DNA of 12,231 nt from Gammaproteobacteria bacterium (GTDB taxonomy: Bacteria; Gemmatimonadota; Gemmatimonadetes; Longimicrobiales; Gaopeijiaceae). The position numbers were made by a program, and so were the translations under genes. Shown piece after piece: positions 6,042 through 12,231 of this stretch. Every line of letters begins with the position of its first letter. Position 1 is the stretch's first letter. The stretch lies in contig JAHEKL010000053.1 of NCBI GenBank assembly GCA_024638345.1, positions 1 through 12,231 on the forward strand, read 5' to 3'. The notes beneath the pieces are model-generated. The model had not been told where the DNA came from. It made no database searches and saw only the letters and a list, made by a program, of their open reading frames with translations.

Positions 6042-7050
6042 GAGTCATGATCCGGTCTTCGATTTGCAGGGCCGTCGCGAGTGCGTCTCTTCCCTCCTGT
6101 GCGGTGACGATCGGAGCCGTGCCCGCCACGATCGCGTCTCGAAAGCTCTCGAGCTCGCGCTTGAGGGGCTCCGCGGGCTCGGCTGACAGAGCGATGCGCT
6201 CCACGAGCGCCGACAGGTCGATCGGGCGCTCTCCGTCCTGAAGCGTGGCCGCCAGCGCTACGTTGTCTTCAGACGATCCGAGCGACGGCAGCTGGTGCTT
6301 GAGCCTGAGAAAGTGACCCGTTCCAGCGGCTAAATCCAGGCTGAGGTAACCGGAGTGTTGGAAGATGCGAAGCTTGCGCATCCGCTCGGTCGATACGCGG
6401 CTCGCTGTGAGATTGGCGACCGCACCGCTCCGAAATTGGATGCGGGCGTTCGCGATGTCCACCGAATCGGTCAGAACCGGGATTCCTGTGGCCTGAATGT
6501 CGTCGATCGGCGATCCGACGAGGCTGGCGACCAGATCCACGTCGTGAATCATCAGATCCAGGACGACGGCGACGTCGGTCCCACGCTCGGTGAAGGGCGC
6601 CAGCCGGTGCGATTCGATGAAGAGCGGGCGGTCCAGATACGGTCGCGCGCCCACCAGGGCGTTGTTGAACCGCTCGATGTGCCCCACCTGAACCTGCGCT
6701 CCAGACTCGCCCGCCGCGGAAAGGATGCGATCGGCTTCGTCCAGGCTAGCTGCGATCGGCTTCTCGATGAGGACGTGGATCCGGCGCTGCAGGGCAGCCT
6801 CGGACACGTCCGCGTGGGTCCGCGTCGGAGTCGCGATCACGACGGCATCGACTACGTCCAAGAGCTCGGCCAGGCTGCCGAAGGCCCTCACACCCAGCTG
6901 TTCCGAAACCTCCTGTGATCTCTCAGAGTCAATATCGTAAAAGCCTGCAAAATCTATATTTGACAGGTCGCGTGAGATACGAACGTGATGGTATCCGAGA
7001 CTGCCTGCTCCCACGACCCCGAACCGAGGGGGTCCCGGATGGTCCCCCAT
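6016..7050 (-). CDS. Gfo/Idh/MocA family NAD(P)-dependent oxidoreductase, GnnA-like
   Basis: A 344-residue sugar-type oxidoreductase. The N-terminal Rossmann fold shows GVVGAGSLGYHH (11-22) with the GxGxxG-like NAD motif, D39 in FYDID at the end of the second strand, VIATPTRTHA (71-80), and the family's IEKPIA (95-100). The C-terminal domain has LDLMIHDVD (164-172), with catalytic-type H169 and D170. The gene lies between lpxA and lpxB, where GnnA is found in Acidithiobacillus ferrooxidans. GnnA oxidises the 3-OH of UDP-GlcNAc so that GnnB can aminate it, giving lipid A with amide-linked acyl chains. No GnnB-like aminotransferase is present here. It starts at ATG 7050, sharing one nucleotide with the lpxA stop (TGATG). 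The family is certain; the exact sugar substrate is inferred from position. Confidence 0.88.
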   Translation of the reverse strand: MGDHPGPPRFGVVGAGSLGYHHVRISRDLSNIDFAGFYDIDSERSQEVSEQLGVRAFGSLAELLDVVDAVVIATPTRTHADVSEAALQRRIHVLIEKPIAASLDEADRILSAAGESGAQVQVGHIERFNNALVGARPYLDRPLFIESHRLAPFTERGTDVAVVLDLMIHDVDLVASLVGSPIDDIQATGIPVLTDSVDIANARIQFRSGAVANLTASRVSTERMRKLRIFQHSGYLSLDLAAGTGHFLRLKHQLPSLGSSEDNVALAATLQDGERPIDLSALVERIALSAEPAEPLKRELESFRDAIVAGTAPIVTAQEGRDALATALQIEDRIMTHVTHTSTP

Positions 7051-7862
7051 CAGATCGTGACCCCCCGCTCCGAGCTCGCGATGAAGCCGAGGAAGTGCTC
7101 CACCTCGGGTGTCAGCTCGACCTCCGCGCGCGCACGCGCGACCCCCTGCGAAACGTTCAGGTTCGACATGAAGACCAGCCGGTAGGACTGCTTCAGCGCG
7201 GTACGCGTCTCGGGTGGAAATCCACGTCTCTCGAGGCCCACCGAGTTCAGGCCGTAGAGCTTGGCTGGGCTCCCGGCCACGCGGCAGTACGGCACGACGT
7301 CTTGCGAGATCCGGGATGCTCCGCCGATGAAGGCATGGGTACCGATCCGGACGAACTGGTGAATGGCCGTCAACCCTCCGACGATCGCGTGATCACCGAT
7401 CTCGACGTGTCCAGCCATGTTCACCGCGTTGGATAGAATGACGCTGTTTCCGAGGCGGCAGTCGTGAGCCACGTGCGTGTAGGCCATGAGCAGGCATCCC
7501 TCCCCCACGCTCGTGACCCCGGAGGCTGCGGTGCCGCGGTTCAAAGTCGCGTACTCCCGGATGACGCTCCGGTCACCGATCTCCAACCTCGTCTCCTCAC
7601 CTCGGTACTTGAGGTCCTGGGGGTCCGTGCCCAGCACGGCACCCTTGTGGATCGTGCATTCCACACCGACTGTCGTGTCGCGCTCGATCAGGGCGCCGGG
7701 ACCCACCTCGGTCCGGGCCCCGATCTTCACGCCGGGGCCGATCAGGGTCCAGGGGCCGATGCTCACTCCCGTGTCCAGGTCGGCGGAAGGATGGACGATC
7801 GCTTGAGGGTGGATCTCCACCTGGGCGGCGGCCACCGGACTGCGATCCGAGTGATCGCTCAT
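7050..7862 (-). CDS. lpxA: LpxA, acyl-ACP--UDP-N-acetylglucosamine O-acyltransferase
   Basis: A 270-residue LpxA, the first enzyme of lipid A synthesis, which transfers a 3-hydroxyacyl chain from acyl-ACP to the 3 position of UDP-GlcNAc in the cytosol. Residues 16-200 show the left-handed beta-helix hexapeptide repeats (IHPQAIVHPSADL, IGPGVKIG and so on). A helical C-terminal domain follows (NSVGLERRGF, 206-215). Matched by eye to Escherichia coli, the catalytic H125 is H133 in THVAHDC, H160 is H168 in AIHQF, and the DPQDLKYRGE loop is present (80-89). The position of E. coli G173, which sets acyl chain length, is also glycine (G181), consistent with a long acyl chain. ATG 7862 overlaps the lpxC-fabZ stop as ATGA. 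A longer upstream reading overlaps fabZ out of frame and is not used. Confidence 0.96.
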   Translation of the reverse strand: MSDHSDRSPVAAAQVEIHPQAIVHPSADLDTGVSIGPWTLIGPGVKIGARTEVGPGALIERDTTVGVECTIHKGAVLGTDPQDLKYRGEETRLEIGDRSVIREYATLNRGTAASGVTSVGEGCLLMAYTHVAHDCRLGNSVILSNAVNMAGHVEIGDHAIVGGLTAIHQFVRIGTHAFIGGASRISQDVVPYCRVAGSPAKLYGLNSVGLERRGFPPETRTALKQSYRLVFMSNLNVSQGVARARAEVELTPEVEHFLGFIASSERGVTI

Positions 7863-9154
7863 CGATCCATGATTCGGGCCATGAGCTCCGCCTCGGCTAC
7901 GAGTTGTCCGTCCACGAATCCCTCGCCCCGCATCTTGCACACGCTGCTGCGCCGTTGCACGAGCTCGACCTCGAAGACCAGCTGATCGCCCGGTCGGACG
8001 GGGCGTCGCCATTTGACGTTATCGAGCGACATGAAGTACACGACCTTGTCGTCGGGGTTGTCGATCGCATCCATGAGGAGGAGCCCTCCGACCTGCGCCA
8101 TCGCCTCGATGATGAGGACCCCGGGCATGATCGGATGGCCCGGATAGTGTCCCTGGAAGAAGGGCTCGTTGATCGTGACGTTCTTCAGGCCCACGATGCG
8201 CTTTCCGGACTCGAACTCGACGACCCGGTCCACCAGCAGCATGGGATATCGGTGGGGCAGATACTGGAGGATCTGCTGGATGTCCACGATCGGGGCTCCG
8301 GCAGGATCCCTGCGCGAACGCTCGGCAAGTGCGTGTGCCAAGGCCACGTTCCCCTTGTGGCTGGGTCTCTCGGCAATGACGTGCACGTCGAGCCGAGCTC
8401 CCAAGAGCGCGAGATCGCCGACGATGTCGCCGACCTTGTGACGAAGGAATTCGTCCGGAAAGCGAAGAGCGTCGTTCAGCACGCCACGATCGTTCAGCAC
8501 CACCGTGTTCTCGAGCGAGGCGCCGCACGCCAACCCTCTTGCACGGAGCGTCTCGGCCTCGGCCTCGAACCCGAACGTCCGAGCCGGTGCGATCTCGCCT
8601 TCGAACTCGCCGTTGTCGAGCGAGAACGAGCCGTACTGACGACCGATGGCCGGGTGATCGAACTCGATCGTCGCCGACACTCTGAAGGCGTCCGACGCGG
8701 TTGCCACGTAGCGGGCCGCGCCAGCCCCTACGTCGAGAGACAGAGGACTCGAGACCGTGAGGCACGGGACGTCCGAGTCGAGCTCGCTCGAGCCCGCGTC
8801 CTCCAGCGCCTCGAGGTACAGCTGGAAGCTTCCGTCGAGAATGGGTGGCTCGGGCCCGTCCAGCTCCACGACGACACTCGAAATCCCGGCTCCCGACAGC
8901 GCCGCGAGCACGTGCTCTACCGTACGAACCGTCTCACCGGAGGGGAGCGCGAGCGTGGTTCCCAGCTCGGTCTCCGACACGTGCTCCAGGTCGGCCGGAA
9001 TCTCGGGTGCTCCGGCAAGGTCGACTCGTCGAAACCGGATACCGGAGGCGTCCGGATCTGGGAGGAAGGTCAGCGCGGACTTCTCTCCCGAGTGGACCCC
9101 GATCCCGGAGAGGGTGACGGGCCGTTGGGTTGTGCGGTGCTTCGGTCCGAACAT
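7859..9154 (-). CDS. lpxC-fabZ: LpxC-FabZ bifunctional fusion: UDP-3-O-acyl-GlcNAc deacetylase / 3-hydroxyacyl-ACP dehydratase
   Basis: A 431-residue fusion. Residues 1 to about 278 are LpxC, the zinc deacetylase and committed step of lipid A synthesis. E80-H81 lie in TVEHVLAAL, H239 and D243 in FLRHKVGD, and H266 in SHKGNVALA, matching the E. coli catalytic Glu, the three zinc ligands and the active-site His. After a short linker (ERSRRDPAGAP), residues from about 290 are FabZ, the dehydratase of fatty acid synthesis. It shows LPHRYPMLLVDR (299-310) and GHYPGHPIMPG (335-345), with catalytic H336 and E350 spaced 14 apart as in E. coli FabZ. Both halves therefore look active. The start is ATG 9154, where the LpxC family begins, with GGAAG (9160-9164) 5 nt upstream. 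The frame is open further upstream, but that part is Arg-rich antifamily sequence over lpxD. Such fusions are known in Bacteroidota, Chlorobiota and related phyla. Confidence 0.96.
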   Translation of the reverse strand: MFGPKHRTTQRPVTLSGIGVHSGEKSALTFLPDPDASGIRFRRVDLAGAPEIPADLEHVSETELGTTLALPSGETVRTVEHVLAALSGAGISSVVVELDGPEPPILDGSFQLYLEALEDAGSSELDSDVPCLTVSSPLSLDVGAGAARYVATASDAFRVSATIEFDHPAIGRQYGSFSLDNGEFEGEIAPARTFGFEAEAETLRARGLACGASLENTVVLNDRGVLNDALRFPDEFLRHKVGDIVGDLALLGARLDVHVIAERPSHKGNVALAHALAERSRRDPAGAPIVDIQQILQYLPHRYPMLLVDRVVEFESGKRIVGLKNVTINEPFFQGHYPGHPIMPGVLIIEAMAQVGGLLLMDAIDNPDDKVVYFMSLDNVKWRRPVRPGDQLVFEVELVQRRSSVCKMRGEGFVDGQLVAEAELMARIMDR

Positions 9155-9194
9155 GCGTTCTTCCGCTGGAATTCCCCGGCCGCGAGACGCGGGT

Positions 9195-9203
9195 AATCTA
9201 ACA
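9195..9203 (-). promoter_or_regulatory. Weak candidate extended -10 element ahead of lpxC-fabZ
   Basis: The 119-nt gap between lpxD and lpxC-fabZ (9155-9273) is among the longest gene-free stretches in the window. On the minus strand it holds TGTTAGATT, which reads as an extended -10 (TGn plus TAGATT, 4 of 6 to TATAAT), about 40 nt before the lpxC ATG. No good -35 is present at the matching distance. Apart from this the gap is GC-rich with short inverted repeats and no open frame worth calling. It would allow independent expression of the deacetylase, but the evidence is thin. Confidence 0.2.
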
Positions 9204-9273
9204 CGGGCGTCGGCCGTGGGCCCATACACATCGCCGTCCGGCGAGGGTGGCGGCCCCGGCCGGTCTCGGCACC

Positions 9274-10353
9274 CTAGTCCGCTTCGCGATGCCCGGAGGC
9301 CATGGCACGCTCGAGCTGCTTCACCCGGCCCAGAAGCTCGTGCACCTTCGCCTGCCCCGCGATGCCCCTCAGGAACTCGATTCGGGGCCTCGCCGGGTAT
9401 CCGAGCATCGAGGCCCCCGGCTCCACGTCTCCGACGACTCCGGCCTTCGCGGCGAGCTTGGCCCCGTCTCCCACGCGCAGGTGGCCCGCGATTCCCACCT
9501 GTCCGCCGGCCATGACCCCGGCTCCCACTCGGGTGGAGCCGGCCACGCCCACCTGACCCGCGAGGATCGCGTGGGGTCCGATCCGCACGTTGTGTCCGAG
9601 TTGAACCAGGTTGTCCAGCTTCGCACCGCCCTGGACGCGGGTCTCGCCGATGGAGCCACGGTCGATCGTCGTGTTCGCGCCGATCTCTACGTCGTCTTCC
9701 ACCACACAGGCTCCCACCTGTGGCACCTTCTGATGACGTCCGTCGCGAAACACGTAGCCGAAGCCGTCCACTCCGATTCGGGACCCGGCGTGCAGCACCA
9801 CACGCTCGCCGATCACTGTGCGCGGATAGACGACGACTTGAGGGTGCAAGACGCAGTCTCGGCCGATCCGCGCCTGGGATCCGATCACACAGTGGCTCCC
9901 GATCGAGCATCCGTCCCCGATCTCTGCTTCGGCTTCGATGACCGCGTACGGAGCCACCGTCACGCCCCTTCCGAGCCGAACGCCGCGACCGAGCACCGCC
10001 GTAGAGTGGATTTCGGGAGCCCTCTCCAATCTCGGAAAGAAGGATTCCAGGAGATCGAGGAGTGCGACGTGTGCGTCCTGGACCACGAGACGGGGTCGAG
10101 GATCCTCGGGCAGACTTCCGACGAGGTCCTCCGAGACCAGGAGCGCTCCGGCCCGGCTGCCGGCGACCTCTGCGACGTATCGCTTTTGCGCGACGAAGCC
10201 GATTTGGTCGGGCCCGGCGTCCGCGATCGGAGCGATGCCTCGGATCTCCATGTCGGTCTCAGGCACGGGCGCACCGAGGGTCTCCGCGAGCTCGAAGAGG
10301 GATTGAGTGACGGACTCTTGGCTGCGCATAGGGAAGCTGTTCATGCGGTCCAT
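9274..10353 (-). CDS. lpxD: LpxD, UDP-3-O-acylglucosamine N-acyltransferase
   Basis: A 359-residue LpxD, which adds the amide-linked 3-hydroxyacyl chain to UDP-3-O-acylglucosamine, the product of LpxC. An N-terminal alpha/beta domain (about 15-110) includes IRGIAPIADAGPDQIGFV, the family's uridine-binding region. It is followed by a long left-handed beta-helix of hexapeptide repeats (about 112-320). Landmarks are GSRIGVDGFGYV (190-201), TTIDRG (228-233) and LDNLVQLGHNVRIG (246-259), whose H254 corresponds to the catalytic H239 of E. coli. The C-terminus is a short helix (KVHELLGRVKQLERAM). Three in-frame ATGs are possible (10353, 10344, 10329) and none has a clear Shine-Dalgarno; I keep the first. 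A terminator-like hairpin ends only 19 nt upstream, so expression is probably reduced relative to skp or depends on readthrough. Confidence 0.95.
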   Translation of the reverse strand: MDRMNSFPMRSQESVTQSLFELAETLGAPVPETDMEIRGIAPIADAGPDQIGFVAQKRYVAEVAGSRAGALLVSEDLVGSLPEDPRPRLVVQDAHVALLDLLESFFPRLERAPEIHSTAVLGRGVRLGRGVTVAPYAVIEAEAEIGDGCSIGSHCVIGSQARIGRDCVLHPQVVVYPRTVIGERVVLHAGSRIGVDGFGYVFRDGRHQKVPQVGACVVEDDVEIGANTTIDRGSIGETRVQGGAKLDNLVQLGHNVRIGPHAILAGQVGVAGSTRVGAGVMAGGQVGIAGHLRVGDGAKLAAKAGVVGDVEPGASMLGYPARPRIEFLRGIAGQAKVHELLGRVKQLERAMASGHREAD

Positions 10354-10372
10354 CCGGCCGAGGAATGAAGAA

Positions 10373-10409
10373 GGGCCCCCCTCCCGACCCGGAGGTCGGG
10401 GGGAGGCCC
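10373..10409 (-). terminator. GC-rich terminator-like hairpin between skp and lpxD
   Basis: Read as minus-strand RNA, this is a long GC-rich stem closed by a cUCCGg loop, a member of the very stable UNCG class. The pairing has one bulged A and one U-G pair, then a modest U-rich tail (UUCUUCAUU). On the plus strand the same bases have a poorer stem (a C-A mismatch) and a CGGA loop, so the minus strand is the intended sense. It sits 35 nt after the skp stop. It could be an intrinsic terminator, a partial attenuator, or a 3'-end stabiliser of the bamA-skp message. Because lpxD starts 19 nt later there is no room for a promoter in between, which favours partial termination or processing. Confidence 0.6.
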
Positions 10410-10444
10410 GATGTCCACTTCGACGAGCAGCGCCGATGCGACGG

Positions 10445-10984
10445 CTATCCGCCCCCGACTCCGGCTGCCTCCTGCATCCGGCGGAGCACCTCCTGAGTCA
10501 GATCCAGCGTCGTATCCGCGGCCACGATCGCCTGACTCGCGACATCGAAGATGTAATGGTAGCTCCCTTCCTCTCGGATGGCGTCGATCGTCTCCGCCAT
10601 CTGGGTCAGAATCGGTCCGATCAACGCCTGGCGACTGGTCTCCGCCTCCTGTCCCATCTGATCGACACGCTGTTGGTAGCGTTGCTGGAGTTGGTTGATC
10701 TCCGTCTCCCTGGCCTGACGCACATTCGGCAGCAGGGTGCTCTGCTGCTGTTGGTAGGCGTTGATGAGACTGTCCAGCCGGGCGCCCATCTGCTCGATCT
10801 CCTGGCTGAAGGTCCCCATCTGGCGATCGAACTCCTGCTGAGCTTCGGTCGCCCCGGGCGCTTCCTGCAGGATCGCCTGCGAGTCGACGTACCCGATCTT
10901 GAGGGGAGTCGCCTGTGCGTCGGCCTCAATCGGAGAGCCGATCGCCAAGACGCTGGCACATATCGCCAGACTGAGTGCGCGCAT
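10445..10984 (-). CDS. skp: Skp/OmpH family periplasmic chaperone
   Basis: A 179-residue exported protein of the Skp/OmpH family, which binds unfolded outer-membrane proteins in the periplasm and passes them to the BAM complex. A signal peptide is visible: hydrophobic LSLAICASVLAIG (4-16) with a likely cleavage after ADA (residue 23). The mature N-terminus carries the family's KIGYVDSQAILQEAPG (29-44). Residues about 45-125 are a Gln/Glu/Arg-rich coiled-coil (the tentacle arms), and the C-terminal strand-helix YIFDVASQAIVAADTTLDLTQ (144-164) closes the trimer body. It ends in a Gly-rich tail. The ATG at 10984 has GGAG about 9 nt upstream and lies 27 nt after the bamA stop, the classic bamA-skp-lpxD order. 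A strong hairpin follows the gene. Confidence 0.94.
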   Translation of the reverse strand: MRALSLAICASVLAIGSPIEADAQATPLKIGYVDSQAILQEAPGATEAQQEFDRQMGTFSQEIEQMGARLDSLINAYQQQQSTLLPNVRQARETEINQLQQRYQQRVDQMGQEAETSRQALIGPILTQMAETIDAIREEGSYHYIFDVASQAIVAADTTLDLTQEVLRRMQEAAGVGGG

Positions 10985-11011
10985 GAAAGCTGCTCCGCTA
11001 CGTGTGTGCGA

Positions 11012-12231
11012 TTACAGACCCTGCTGTCCACCCATACGGAAATGGAACTGCCAACCTGGCACGTCCTTGTCGAATCCGTACGCGTAATCCAGCCCGAAAG
11101 GTCCAAAGGGAGTGACCAGCTCAAGTCCGAGACCGGCTCCACGATACAGCTGAGTCGGGTCCATTTCGCTCGGTTGCCGCCACACACCCCCCGCATCGTA
11201 GAAAGCCGAGATGGAGATGCTGCCACTCAGCCGCAGCGCGTACTCCGCGCTGATCGTCATGAAGCTGTCACCGAGCCGGAGCACGTCCTGTACGGAACGG
11301 TCGCCCCGCTCCACGAAGCCCAGGGGGGTGAGTGTGGTCTCCTCGTACCCTCGGAGCGGCTCGCCGAACTGCACACCGCCCAGCCAGAATCGCTCGAAGG
11401 GGAAGGCCTCGGCATCGCCGGTGATGACTCCCGCGCGGGCGCGGATCCCGAGGGCGAAGCGTGCGCCCTGCGCGCCCGGGGCATCCCCGCCGAGCTGGCC
11501 GACCGGAATCCACCAGGAGCCCTCGGCGGTGTGCTTGGTGAAGTCGCCGTCCCCGCCGAGAAGCCCTCCGTTCAGCTCCGTCGTCCAGCGCAACTCGGAG
11601 CCGACCGTGGGAAAGAGCGGGTGGTCCAGGGTATTGCGCGCGATGGACAGGCTCAACTGGCTCTGGAGCCCCGGAGGACGTCCGAAGAGGGACGTGTCCT
11701 GGACGCCACCCTCCAGGTCGTATTCGGTTCGGGAGATGGAGTATCCCACGAAGACCCGTGTAAACAGCGAGCCAGCCACGGGGATTCCGATCTGCGTGCT
11801 CGTGCCGAGCACCTTGCGACGTCCGGTCTGGAAGGAAAAGAACCGGTCTCGGGCGTTGAACAGCGAGATCGTCCCGCTGATCCGCGACAGCAGGATCGCC
11901 GGGTCCGTGTACTGGAGCGTGAGGTTGTTCTGGAATCGGCCGAAGTCCCAGCGGAAGCTCCCCGACTTGGCCTGACCGAAGAGGTTCGGCTGATCATAGC
12001 CGACGAAGCCCGCCAAACCGGTCGCGCCCCCCACGGTGGTCCCGAAATTCACTGATCCGGTCTGACGTTCCGCGACCGCGAACGTCACGTCGATATCCCC
12101 TGTCTGCGGGTCCGGCTGGATCTCGGGAAAGGGTAAGGGCGACTCGAAGAACCCGAGACCCGAGATGGCCTGATAGCTCCGCATCAGCCGATCCTGGGAG
12201 TAGACGTCTCCCGGAAGGAGCTGAATCCGTT
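11012..12231 (-). CDS. bamA: BamA, outer-membrane protein assembly factor (3' part)
   Basis: The last 405 residues of a BamA/Omp85 protein; the reading frame runs off the right window edge, so the signal peptide and the first POTRA domains are missing. The visible part begins in the final POTRA domain (GDVYSQDRLMRSYQAISGLGFFE, read across the edge in two parts, then DIDVTFAVAERQTG). It continues as a 16-strand type beta-barrel rich in alternating aromatic residues (VGYDQPNLFG, LTLQYTDP, FERFWLGGVQFG). The lid-loop motif is RGY within EPLRGYEE, about 295 residues from the edge, matching the VRGF/Y motif of loop L6. The C-terminal beta-signal fits GWQFHF, but eight more residues (RMGGQQGL) follow it, so the protein does not end in an aromatic residue. 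It is the central subunit of outer-membrane protein insertion. Confidence 0.95.
   Translation of the reverse strand, partial: RIQLLPGDVYSQDRLMRSYQAISGLGFFESPLPFPEIQPDPQTGDIDVTFAVAERQTGSVNFGTTVGGATGLAGFVGYDQPNLFGQAKSGSFRWDFGRFQNNLTLQYTDPAILLSRISGTISLFNARDRFFSFQTGRRKVLGTSTQIGIPVAGSLFTRVFVGYSISRTEYDLEGGVQDTSLFGRPPGLQSQLSLSIARNTLDHPLFPTVGSELRWTTELNGGLLGGDGDFTKHTAEGSWWIPVGQLGGDAPGAQGARFALGIRARAGVITGDAEAFPFERFWLGGVQFGEPLRGYEETTLTPLGFVERGDRSVQDVLRLGDSFMTISAEYALRLSGSISISAFYDAGGVWRQPSEMDPTQLYRGAGLGLELVTPFGPFGLDYAYGFDKDVPGWQFHFRMGGQQGL

Noticed and set aside
6960..6988. Perfect TTGACA on the plus strand as a promoter
   Set aside because: No -10 resembling TATAAT lies 16-18 bp downstream, and no plus-strand gene follows.
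9155..9910. Upstream extension of the lpxC-fabZ frame, which would give a 683-residue protein
   Set aside because: The extra residues are an Arg/Gly-rich out-of-frame reading of lpxD; the LpxC family begins at MFGPKHR, which has its own GGAAG site.
10307..12055. A 582-codon open frame on the plus strand across lpxD's 5' end, skp and bamA
   Set aside because: It is antisense to three well-recognised genes, is Arg/Leu/Pro-rich with no recognisable domain, and is explained by the low stop frequency of GC-rich antisense frames.
1..12231. Mobile element, CRISPR array, tRNA, toxin-antitoxin or defence system
   Set aside because: No repeats with spacers, transposase motifs, cloverleaf sequence or defence domains were seen; the window is a co-directional housekeeping operon.

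Overview
All genes in this GC-rich window lie on the minus strand, so the biology reads from the right edge to the left. It is an outer-membrane biogenesis and lipid A locus of a diderm (Gram-negative-type) bacterium. Three traits point away from Proteobacteria: an LpxC-FabZ fusion, a bacillithiol enzyme (BshC) at the end of the cluster, and a DUF374-type acyltransferase where a kdo transferase or LpxL might be expected. My best guess is Gemmatimonadota or a relative in the Fibrobacterota-Chlorobiota-Bacteroidota (FCB) neighbourhood. This is an inference from gene content and GC, not a phylogenetic result.

Right part (10445-12231): the 3' two-thirds or so of bamA (outer-membrane barrel assembly), then skp/ompH (periplasmic chaperone). 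A strong GC-rich hairpin with a cUCCGg tetraloop on the minus-strand RNA follows skp, only 19 nt before lpxD.

Middle part (5897-10353): lpxD, the lpxC-fabZ fusion, lpxA, a Gfo/Idh/MocA oxidoreductase resembling GnnA, and a previously uncalled 44-codon single-span membrane protein. That small ORF overlaps the end of the oxidoreductase gene and stops 10 nt before lpxB.

Left part (1-5896): lpxB, a DUF374 acyltransferase, lpxK, rlmH (23S rRNA methyltransferase), a class I SAM methyltransferase, bshC, and probably the first 27 codons of another gene cut by the window edge. Most junctions are 4-nt ATGA/GTGA overlaps, a 1-nt TGATG overlap, or gaps of about 25-40 nt. The 119-nt gap between lpxD and lpxC-fabZ and the hairpin-bearing gap between skp and lpxD are the main exceptions. 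The layout therefore suggests one long operon with translational coupling.

Together these genes cover the early Raetz pathway: LpxA, LpxC, LpxD, LpxB and LpxK, with FabZ feeding acyl-chain synthesis. They are coupled to the Skp/BamA system for outer-membrane proteins. Not seen here are an LpxH/LpxI/LpxG hydrolase, a WaaA kdo transferase, or a GnnB aminotransferase to partner the GnnA-like enzyme. I found no tRNA, rRNA, mobile element, CRISPR array or origin. Nothing here is clearly a new defence or accessory system. The most novel items are the small membrane ORF, the GnnA-like gene without GnnB, and the DUF374 gene placed in the lipid A pathway.
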